In this document: in pieces, positions 54,956 through 64,000 of the stretch
Layout of the letters: each line of letters starts with the position of its first letter
How positions within the stretch are numbered: position 1 is the stretch's first letter
Source of the DNA: Channallabes apus
Lineage: Eukaryota > Chordata > Actinopteri > Siluriformes > Clariidae
NCBI GenBank assembly: GCA_030522415.1
Contig: CM060112.1
Span: 7,699,001-7,763,000 of the forward strand
Length of the DNA: 64,000 nucleotides
Direction of reading: 5' to 3'
Translations under genes and position numbers: made by a program
Notes under the pieces: model-generated
The model's database searches: none
What the model saw: only the letters and a program-made list of their open reading frames with translations
Told to the model about the DNA's origin: nothing

Positions 54956-57459
54956 TGAACTATTAGCACTGGAATGTTACCAGCACTATCAGCACAGAAC
55001 TCTGTTTTGCATGAGTTGCATTGGCGATATATGTTGGATTTATCGCCATTGATATGGTTTGATTATCATTACAACAATGAGAATATTACGATGTGAATGT
55101 GTTAACAATTCACCATTATCAGTAATACTGTTATGTGACTATAAGCTTAAGTATTATGTAGTTATCAATATTACCACTTTATGATTATCAACAGTGAAGT
55201 GTAAGTCCTTGTTCACACGGCCGTTAAAATCGAGCGTTTTTCTGCAGTTCGTAGCGTCCGGTGAGCGCGGAGGAAGTGCCGAGGGTTTTCTGCACATAGG
55301 AGTCGATGAAAGTGTTCACACGGGCTTTGGTGACGAGCGTTTGTCCGGCTGCGCTTTTATATGATGTTAAAAAAAAACGTTGCATGCAGCTTTTTCTTGC
55401 CATTCAAATCCCATTGAACGCAAGGAAAATTCTTCTAGTCCGTTTTCTCTGCGTCCATTTACGCTTTGGAGGACCGGATATATCCCATGATCCTACATGC
55501 TATACATAGCGAAATGCTTAAAAAACTTGGGCAGAAATTTTTGCATTTCTTCATAAACCACAAAAAACTTCCTTTATTCCGATGTTGTGCAGTCAGAGGG
55601 TGAACCCAGTAGCGGCGGTGATTTTTTCGCTCCCTATGTCGCCGTATTATTTTTAAATATTTTTATATATTATATAAAAATATAATAATTTAATTAGAAT
55701 TTTTAAAACAAGAAGATTCATGTCTAATATAGCAAAATGGTCCATATTAAAAAGAGGCACCTCAAATAAAACGACAAGGGCTTTCATATCCAGTTCCCGA
55801 CACACTGCCCACTACAGGTTAAACACACAAACTGCAATTTGGGCTGCAGGCTGGCGTTAGACAGAGACAAACGAACGCCAGTGTAGAAGTCAATCGAGCT
55901 CCGGTACAAAACGTAACATAAACGTATAGGACGTTCAGAGCACGTTTGTTTATCCAAAAATTTTACGTCTTAATCATCAGCATTTGCTGTTGTATAATTA
56001 CAGCTTTTTGGTATTTATTTTTATCTTGTTTTTCTAGTATTATTATTGTGTAATTATCATCACTGCTGCTGCACGTTTATAAGCATAAATGTTGTAGTGC
56101 TATTAGCATTAGCAGTGTGTCATTCACAGTGTTAATGTGTATTTAGTAACACATCATAAGGAGTATTGGTTTTGTTTGGTTTATTTATCAGAATTCAGAG
56201 CTTGGAAAATCTCTAATAGACACAAGCATTTAGACCAGTGCGTCTTTCCATTTCAGACCTCTGCAGAACTTATCCTAAAGCAATCTGCAAGTGTAAGTGC
56301 ATGTTATCTCTATGTTATTATGTCCATTGTTATATATTTGTAAAAATGTTGCGATGAGATCCATTGTCAGAATGACATTATTTTTAAAATTTGCAATTAG
56401 TCCCATGAAATGACACTGAGATAACATTGAATGAATGACCCAAACAAATACAGTGTCTAAGTAATGAAATTGTAACCTTTATTTGGTGCATTTATTATCA
56501 TTCATTCCTACAATGTCCGACTATATTCATAGTCGGTCATTGTCCTTTAAAGTCTGAGATTAATCTGAAATTAGGATGGTGACTCATGTCTCATGTGACA
56601 CATCTTTTATCTGTGTTACAATTTAAATGTTGTTATAAAGTTGTTTATTGCACTATTGTGTTAGGGGCATGTGTTTAGTGATATCCCATTATCTTGTAGT
56701 CAAATAAATTCCTGATGTCATTTCATCAAAGTAATTCAAACAGTGAAAAATAACTTAATATCAATGTTGTCCAAATGTCTGTAATGTTGCCAAATCAATG
56801 TTGCAAGAACGTTTTGACAACCAAAACTTCCTGCTGGGTAGTGTGCATGATTCTGTAGAGTAGGGATTAACAAGCATGATGGGATTTGAAACCAAGCCTG
56901 GGAAAAATAAAACACTTCAAATTACAAATGCGGGCTTTTGCATAAAACAATATTAATTTTATATATAACACAATTGAAAGAAAAGTAATTTAAAGCAAAT
57001 TGAAAATAAGGGCTACTGTAATATTTCTGAAAAGCAGCGAGGGTTGTTTCCCTGACTATGCTGCCCTCGGTGTGTGTAACACAAGGCTTTTAATCTTGCA
57101 AGGAAATGCATAAATGGATGTTGACTCGAAATTGCGATGACCTTTCCGATGTCTGCAGTCTACCTGGGAGAGAAGATGAAGCACTGGTAAATATTTATGG
57201 CTTGTCGAAGACATGGAAGGTCGCAGCAGTGGCTTGTAGTCAAACATGTTCTTCCCCCAAAGTCCGGAGGCATTTTTGTACCCAACCCAGTGAGGTGAGG
57301 GAACGCAATAAATGAACCAAACACCCCAAAGTCCCTGACTACCCAGAACCAGTGTCCAATAAAACTTTTTCACAGCACTGTTTGTTTATTATATCACGTA
57401 CTGTATATATCCATAAAACAACAAAAATATCTATTCTCTTTTTTCTTTGATTCATGTGT

Positions 57460-57491
<32 letters not shown>

Positions 57492-57981
57492 TATTATTAT
57501 TATTATGTAATGTAAACAGATATCCCACCCAGCTTTTGTGTGAACTGTGGACAGATTAATTCCTCTGCTGCTTTGTACTTTGAAGTTAACCTCTGCTTCT
57601 TGCTCTTGTATTATTTATATCGATGCTGCACAGGAACCAGCGACATTCTGAGCTAATTTAGTGTCTATAAATAGCATGCTGTTTCATGAGGTCACATGTT
57701 ACATAGTACTCTACAGTAGTTTACCTGTTTCACTTTTAATCCTCTGTGGTAGAAAAAACAAACAAACAAACAAACAAACAAACAAACAAACAAAAAAGCT
57801 CAGGAATTAAGTGCGGTCTGAGCCGGACAGAACCCGCCATCAGTGTAAACTTAGACACACGGTTTAGGACGACTGAACTGAAGGTCCAGCTTATCTTCTG
57901 CACTGGAGGTGTTTCAGAGGAAGTTCTGTTTCAGTGTTTTGATAATTTTTAAGCAACATGCACTGAATCAATAAGCTCATT
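54956..57981. other. Non-coding stretch, possible MITE at about 55.2-55.95 kb
   Basis: The part at 55210-55500 repeats TTCACACGG-type words (GTTCACACGG twice) and CGTTTG-type words, as seen near fish PIF/Harbinger-like elements, but ends could not be paired. An AAT/ATT microsatellite lies at about 57464-57505 and an AAAC microsatellite at about 57757-57795. A 105-residue minus-strand frame at 57056-57373 and its plus-strand partner are unrecognised. Confidence 0.35.
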
Positions 57982-58237
57982 GTTTATACCGCTTTATTCC
58001 GTATACCTGGTATTGGGCGGCCTGCAGCAGAGATTTCCGGCATGAGGCAGGGTACACACGGTATGGGGTGCCAGTCCATAGCATGGCAAACACATACACA
58101 CACATTCATTAACATACTACAGGCATTTTGGGAATGCAAATTAGCCTACATGTTTTTTACCTGTGGGAGGAAACTGGAATACCCGGATGAAACCCACCAA
58201 GCACGGGTCACGAGCCACCATGCTAACACGGACTGAA
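57982..58237 (-). mobile_element. Decayed tRNA-derived SINE, minus strand
   Basis: TATACCGCTTTATTCCG, GGCAGGGTACAC, ATTAGCCTACATG and AAACCCACCAAGCACGGG occur in the order expected for a minus-strand copy of the 6995-7384 family. The head is mostly lost. Confidence 0.68.
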
Positions 58238-59155
58238 TAAACATGCAAAAATGATTTAGTTATCTAAATGGTTTTACACAAAGGTTATTTAGTCTCTGTG
58301 TATATGAGGTTGTGTTTACGAATAGTATAGCATTACAGGGGGGGTGTGGCCAGATGGGTGACAGAATCTATTAATGGCCCAATCAGCACAGCAACTTGCC
58401 AGGTATTCCTTTTCTATTGGCCCCAGGCCATCGTCCCATCACTGCATGTCAACCCCTGGCAGAACTGATTTATTTCATTAGTTAAAACCTATTCTATTAT
58501 TGTCTTTGTTGGAGTTTCAATTCAGAGATGAAGTTAAATTCCTTGTTTGAAGAAGTGTCTTCATTACTGCTCTTAGGGTGTGACCAACAACCCCACATGT
58601 TGAACACAAGGCCCCCAGGCAAAATCTGGCCTGCAGCCTTGTTTTATTTGGCCTGTGTGAACTTGTAAATAATAGTTGTAAAACAGCCCACAGTAGGCCT
58701 GCAATAGTGCTGAACATTCATCCAGAATTCACAGCAGGCCCGTAGCATAGTGACCACCAATGCACAGCACAGCCAAACACATCTCATGCTACTTAACTAA
58801 AACTACAGAGCTGAAGAAGCAGTAAGCGTCTCCAGAACGGAGATGAATCAAATGTGTTATTTTACCATTTAAAGTATAAATCTACTGTCAAAGCTATCTT
58901 TTGACATTAATAAACCCTAATCTACTTTTCTTTTGAATTAAACTCCAGCAGACGACTTTACCAGCTCTCAGCTCTGTATCTCTGTTTCTATAGTGTAGCT
59001 GTCTAAGCTGTAACTTAAAAGCAGAAACAGAAAAAAGGCATCTTCCTGTGGCAGCAAAGATGATTGCATTTGCATGTGAGTTTACCCATAACAAAGAAAC
59101 TCCAAGATGAGATCTTATGTTAATCTCTTCTTTGTCTCCTACACAGAAATGAGCC
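58238..59155. other. Non-coding stretch, nothing recognised
   Basis: Only short frames. No repeat or motif stands out. Confidence 0.45.
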
Positions 59156-59407
59156 ATCTTTGAGACTTGAATGAGACCTAGGCGTTTTCTGCACCTTCTC
59201 AACGGTGTCTTAAATGTGGCTCATTACGTTTAAATCTCAGAGATAGATATTTGTCTTGTGTGCGACTCACATATGCAGAAAATCTTTGAGACTTGAATGG
59301 GATTTTAGCCATTTTCTCAATCTTCTCAAATGTGTCTCAAATATGGCTCATTAAGTCTAAATCTCAAAGTTCATATTTGTCTTGTGTGCGACTCACATAT
59401 TTAGTTT
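59156..59407. repeat. 126-bp tandem duplication
   Basis: ATCTTTGAGACTTGAATG starts units at 59156 and 59282. Both units share GGCTCATTA, TTTAAATCTCA-like and TTTGTCTTGTGTGCGACTCA words. A weaker TCTCA-rich similarity recurs at 61930-62090. Confidence 0.8.
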
Positions 59408-60165
59408 TCTGATATGTTCTGATATGATCCTTTTTAAATCTTTTGCTTAATCATGTGTGTATGGTTAGTTAAAATTAAATAAATTGAGTTCTTTGTATTG
59501 AAGAATATATTCTGCTGAAAAAATGTCATTCTATATTGCACAATCCTGACTCATATACAGTATATTTATTAAAACATAATGCAAAGAATGGCTAAAAATG
59601 CTTTGGGGTTTTAGGGCTAGGGTTCTCTGACTAACAGTGCCATCTACACTTACAGTAAGAGTGTTTAGTACTTTATTTTATACTTCATCTTACTCTTCAC
59701 ATACGGGTAAATGAAGGGGAGCGTTAGTAGGTTGGATCTCTAAAATGAAGATATGTAGATATGTAGGTTGTTTGTAACTAAAATCAATTACAAAATTGCT
59801 TTGTAATAGATAATTGTTTTATTTCGAAATCTAGATTGTTTTATTAGCATTTAGCATATTAGCATTATATTAGCATACACTACAGTACACCCAGGTGTCC
59901 CTAGTTGATCAACATGGCTAAGCTTTTATAAATATGTACACCTTAATTAATTAATTGAAATTAAACTGGCAGATGGCAAACTTACTTTACATTCTGTCAA
60001 ATGTCATTACCAATAAAGACTTATCATTAAAGATAAAACCTATTTTTGATTATACATTTACAGTATGACTAAATCTTAAAAATTTTTATACATAAAGATA
60101 TAATGTCCCAAATTTTCTCCCACACATGCTCTTAGTCTGCAAATGTTACCGTAACCCTAATTAGG

Positions 60166-60435
60166 GCAGTGGTGGCTCAATCGGTTAAGGCTGTGGGTTT
60201 CTGGGTTACTGATCGGAAGGTCGGGGGTTCGAACCCCAGCATCGGCAAGTTGCCACTGTTGAGCCCTTGAGCAAGGCCCTTAACCCTATCTGCTCCAGGG
60301 GCGCTGTAAGCTGGCTGACCCTGCGCTCTGCCCCAGTTTCCTAATTGGGATATGCGAAGAAGAAATTTCGCTGTGCTGTAAAAAGTACATGTGACAATAA
60401 TTGAATATTCTTCTTCTTCTTCTTCTTCTTCTTAA
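60166..60435 (+). mobile_element. tRNA-derived SINE of a second type, with (TTC)n tail
   Basis: The head has GTGGCTCAATCGGTTAAGGC (A box) and GGGGGTTCGAACCCC (T-arm and B box). The core reads GAGCCCTTGAGCAAGGCCC then CTGCTCCAGGGGCGCTGTA, a block shared by many fish SINEs. It ends in about eight TTC units (about 60408-60433). The element at 17938-18098 is a partial relative. A target duplication is not evident. Confidence 0.75.
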
Positions 60436-61177
60436 GTGGCCAGTGTAATAGAGAAATGTTCAGGGCGTCGCCAGGTCTCTGTGTCAAGTCAGCAAAAAAA
60501 CACTTTATTCATCATTCATCCAGACCTTTAGGTGGTAGTAGTACATCATCTACTTTGTCTGCCGCAGATAAAAATTTGAAAATACCAAAAAGGGCAAAGC
60601 GGATGGTGAAGGTGGATTTTACTTTTTCACGCCAAATTAAAAATGTATTATTATTGATAACGAGTCAAAATGTAAGTTAAAACCAACTTTAGGATAAAAA
60701 AAAAAAAAGAAAAAACCTGTCGTATACTGAGCGAAATTTATACAGCTTACATTTGTTCTTAAATAGCAAAAGGAATTCACATGCAACCTGTGGGTGGTTT
60801 AGCATGTGGATTAGCATATGTAGGTAACTAACAATTGTGAGGTTGAAAGTTGTTTTTTTTTATGCTAAAAATCAGTCAGCTGGTTATAGTATTATTATTA
60901 GGCTGGTCCTAAGTTAACCAGTGTGGTTTGACATATTAAGTTACTTTTTACCTTTTTTTCAAGTACAGTAGTAAGTTACTGTAATGTTACTTCATGATCA
61001 GTTTTTGAAAACCAGTGGTTTTATTATAGAGTGTTCAGTGTTTTACAGTATTTACCAGAACATGTAACTTTAAAGACATTGGTTGATTATATTCTATAAA
61101 TAAAGACCAATATGTTTGTTTGTAGAAAGGTTATCTTGGTAAGTATATACATTTTACTTTAGCTGGGTTCTTTTCAG

Positions 61178-61264
61178 AAGCATGCCACCTCAGGAGACCA
61201 AGAATCTCAACAAAGAAACTTCAGGAGAATGTTCTGGAGTCTCCATCAACACATTATTAGTCAG
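61178..61264 (+). other. Exon-like segment of unknown gene
   Basis: GGGTTCTTTTCAG precedes and GTGAGC follows an 87-base segment open in two of three frames, with exon-like context at both ends. Another segment, 61388-61636, follows an acceptor-like TTGTTCCATTAG, reads QLQELQTLDKLVGHPPQEKI then DVARERIFFGAFLQDLLYIQ in one frame, ends in a stop, and is followed by AATAAA at 61805. The phases of the two segments do not join cleanly, and I recognise neither. It may be the 3' end of a real or dying gene. Confidence 0.25.
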
Positions 61265-61387
61265 GTGAGCACCAGCCCATGAGCAAGCTCAGGCCCACCT
61301 CTCAACTGTCAGAAAGTTGGGAATGGAGAAGCTGAATGGTGTTTAGGTAAATTTAAATATTTAAATATATTTTTTTTGTTCCATTAG

Positions 61388-61810
61388 ATACTAAGCAACT
61401 CCAGGAGTTGCAGACTTTGGACAAACTTGTTGGACATCCACCACAAGAGAAGATTGATGTAGCCCGTGAGAGAATTTTCTTTGGCGCATTCTTGCAGGAC
61501 TTACTGTACATACAGCAAACAACCAATTTTCCTTTAAAAATTTTCATCTCCTTTTTGACTGATTCTTTTCACTGGAATATTGTCACAATGCTGTGGACTT
61601 TGTGTAACTCCTGTATAAATCATACTTTGAGTTGAGCAGTGTGACACATAATATCTTTGCCAGGTTGGGTGACATTTTGTATCATTTATTGTCTTTAATT
61701 TGGCAGATTTTGCTGGTATCTGTTCTATTGTGTGAATTATGAATTTGTTACATTGTATGCTGTTAATTAAGGATAAGGATTTGATTGAGGATTTTTATAT
61801 GTTCAATAAA
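61388..61810 (+). other. Possible terminal exon with polyadenylation signal
   Basis: The longest frame (61408-61635 from its first ATG, open upstream to the acceptor-like CATTAG) has a helical, charged N-terminal half. It becomes hydrophobic after the TNFPLK segment, and that later part looks like read-through of non-coding DNA. AATAAA lies at 61805-61810. No family is recognised. Confidence 0.22.
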
Positions 61811-62313
61811 ACTATAATATTTCTTATTTGTGTTTCATGCATCTCATTTACAGTATGTAGTATCTGACTTTAATCTTATTATGGTCTTATATACTGTATG
61901 GCTCATTTGCTTGTCCTTCAAATGCAGTTCTGTCTCTCAAATGTACAGATTTCAAATGTTTCTCAAAAGTATGTCTCACTTTGTGTCTCAGTTATGTCTC
62001 TTTGTTTCTCCTAAGTGGGGTTTAGGAGAAATTAAAAAGACAAAGTTGAGCTTGTAATGAGACAGCTCAATTCAGTCTCATGAGACAAGAAAAAGCTCAT
62101 TTTGAGCAAGAAAATTTTGCAATGGGTATTGAGATCTGGTTGAACACTTTAAAAGCTAAAACTTCAATAACAGAAAGAGATTCAAGCAATCAGCTAACAA
62201 CTGATTTGTTAGACTAAAAGCATCTCAAATGCATACATGTAATCCTTTTTCTCATCACAACAGCTAGCTATTAATAGACAGTGATTGAATAAAAAAATGC
62301 CTTTATTAAAAAT

Positions 62314-64000
62314 CGTCTCGGATTACTTTGCTGTAACCCTGTTCCCTGAAAAAGCGGGAACGAGATGCTGCGCTGAAAGCACTATGGGAAACAATTCCTC
62401 GTGACCGGTTGTGAAGCACGTGTCTGTCAAACACGCCAAATATTTTGGCATGTATAACCTCAGGCAGATGACGTCAACTGATGTGGCTAATATGTTTGGA
62501 ATCTACGGTATGACTTACCGCCAGTCAGATGGTTCGTAGTGTCCTGGAGATGTTGTCAGAGAGGACCGCTGCTCCAGCTCTGCTAGGGTGCAGGCCATCA
62601 GTGTGGTAGAGCCTAGGACGCTCCCAGAAAACATTCCAGTTATCAACAAAGGGTCATTTCTGTTGTGGACACCAAGATTGTAACCATTCATTAAAGGCAA
62701 ATAATCTACTGATCTTCTCGATTCCTCGCTGAAATGTGGGAAGCGGTCTAGATATGACGATCCTTGTCGTGGGTGATGTGCTGCGGACCTTCTCGACCAG
62801 GCTCCTGAAGTCCTTCTTTAGGATCTCCGTCTGCCTCAGCCTGGTGTCGTTCGTGCCAGCATGAAGAACCACAGCTCCAATGTTCTTCCTCAGGGCAGCA
62901 GGCACCTATGCAGCAACACCTGTGCAAATAACACGTGCACCAGGTAAACAGCGAGTGTACGCCTTACCTTTAGCCTTGGTAGTACACACGTGCCAAACGA
63001 TGGAGTCTCCGATGACCAGCGTGTCGAGTGCCGTCTCGCGGAGAGGAGCGAAGGGGTTTCGGGTCAAGATCTTGAAGACGGGTGGCGGCGGAGGGGGAGA
63101 GGTCTTCGCCCGGGGCTGAAAAATCCGTTTCATGTTCACTCTTCGTAAGGGGAAGAAAAAGTTTAAAAATTGGTCTGTCTGGTGGAGCTCGGAAAAAAGC
63201 AGCGTCTCAGCGCTTTTTCAGGGAACAGGGTTACAGCAAAGTAACCCGAGACGTTCACTTTCAAAAGCTACACTCGATGCTGCGCTGAAAGCACTATGGG
63301 AACGAGAATACCCACTCTGCCGCACTGCAAGTGTCTGGACCCCCAGGGTTGTGTAGTGTGCGCACAGTTTCCCTTAGAAGTCTAGACATGATTCTGGGAT
63401 GCTGACTCGAGGACCCGCGAGCCTGACAGATGTCTTACGGAAAGGCAGCCTGCCGCATGACATACTTGGAAACCCCTCTTGACAGAGCAATTGATGAGGT
63501 AAGCTTCCTGGTCGAATGGGCCCTAGTCACTAGAGGCGAAGTGTGCCACACGCCTCATAGGCTAGGGCGCTAACATCTCCAACTCGACTTGTCTAATGGC
63601 GGCTGCCTTTCAGCATATGAAACCTGCTCTAACTTATGGCCCTGGCTTTAATGCAGAGGTGGGCTGTAAATCAAAGAGCATGAGCTGGACACAGCGAATG
63701 AAGACTTGCTGCTCCGGAGCTAACGGTGGAGGACAGAAGGCTTCGGCTGTGGAAGATAGTTGGGTAAGAATGCAGAACGGCTTTTTTTTTTTTTTTTTGC
63801 AGAAACTTCCAGCACTGAAACACTTTGGCAGTGGACTGGGTCTACATGTTCTATGTCCTGGAATGTAAGATCCTGATCTCCTGTCCTCCTAGGCTAGGGC
63901 ACTAACATCTCTAACCCGACTCGTCTAATGGCGGCTGCCCTTCGGCCTCATGTAGGAAGGAGAACGCTTTTGTGGCATTAAGACTCCACCCTAAGAAAAT
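62314..64000 (-). mobile_element. DIRS retrotransposon copy E, runs off the window
   Basis: Minus-strand copy. The right end lies at 62314 (CGTCTCGGATTAC). The right terminal repeat continues to about 62487 with ATGACGTCAACTGATG, the CRE-type word. It is interrupted by an SGNH-hydrolase fragment, and the internal complementary region follows at about 63210-63305 (AACCCGAGACGTTCACTTTC, the junction complement). Recombinase and reverse-transcriptase words then continue to the window edge, where TTAGGGTGGAGTCTTAATGC on the minus strand matches copy D near 38176-38195. The left end lies outside. Confidence 0.8.
62490..63196 (-). pseudogene. SGNH-hydrolase (esterase-like) fragment of a retroelement
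   Basis: Minus-strand pieces in three frames give the block layout of an SGNH hydrolase. Block I is TLVIGDSIVWHVC (serine in GDS). A block III-type GAVVLHAGTNDTRL follows, then TRIVISRPLPTFQRGI. A C-terminal DGLHPS-type block lies near 62580, with the Asp and His of the catalytic set. Such domains occur in ORF1 of fish L2/CR1-type LINEs and have been reported in some Ngaro elements. Frameshifts near 62905 and 62660 disable it. It lies inside the terminal hairpin of DIRS copy E, in the same transcriptional direction. Confidence 0.68.

Overview
The window is nuclear DNA of a ray-finned fish. The evidence is the mobile DNA: tRNA-headed fish SINEs, Tc1-like elements with fish-type ends, hAT elements, a Ty3/gypsy chromovirus and a cluster of DIRS tyrosine-recombinase retrotransposons. 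An ostariophysan such as a catfish would fit, but the sequence does not prove it. I find no convincing complete host protein-coding gene. Most open frames are chance frames or wreckage of transposons, and the window reads as an intergenic or intronic region built by layered insertions.

Layout. 0-3.4 kb: promoter-like edge, copies of an old interspersed repeat and a foldback. 3.5-7.4 kb: DIRS copy A, then a tRNA-derived SINE with target-site duplications (TSDs). 7.4-23.5 kb: mostly unrecognised sequence carrying Tc1 derivatives, three more SINEs, a TA-flanked transposon (15.8-16.8 kb) and a hAT element (22.2-23.5 kb). 23.65-29.0 kb: a second hAT element with an 8-bp TSD, split by DIRS copy B. 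30.3-33.2 kb: DIRS copy C, minus strand. 33.9-42.4 kb: decayed remnants (Tc1 transposase, gypsy integrase, reverse transcriptase (RT) and RNase H, piggyBac transposase) around DIRS copy D. 43.56-54.23 kb: a very young Ty3/gypsy chromovirus with 777-bp LTRs differing at one base and a 5-bp TSD; its pol is split by a 4,841-bp TA-flanked DNA transposon. 54.2-62.3 kb: SINEs, tandem repeats and an unexplained exon-like segment. 62.3-64.0 kb: DIRS copy E, running off the window, with an SGNH-hydrolase fragment inside its terminal hairpin.

How the parts relate. DIRS copies A, B, C and E carry the family's diagnostic feature. An internal complementary region spells the reverse complement of the element's right end joined to its left end, as expected of an element replicating through a circular DNA intermediate. 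Copy A has perfect 170-bp inverted terminal repeats but broken genes, so it probably moved with proteins supplied in trans. The gypsy element encodes Gag with a zinc knuckle and, in the -1 frame, protease, RT, RNase H, integrase and a chromodomain. Pol is disabled by the TA transposon and by two apparent frameshifts near the chromodomain. The TA transposon has no recognisable transposase but carries a promoter-like region, a splice-donor and acceptor pair and a polyadenylation signal. It is the least explained object in the window.
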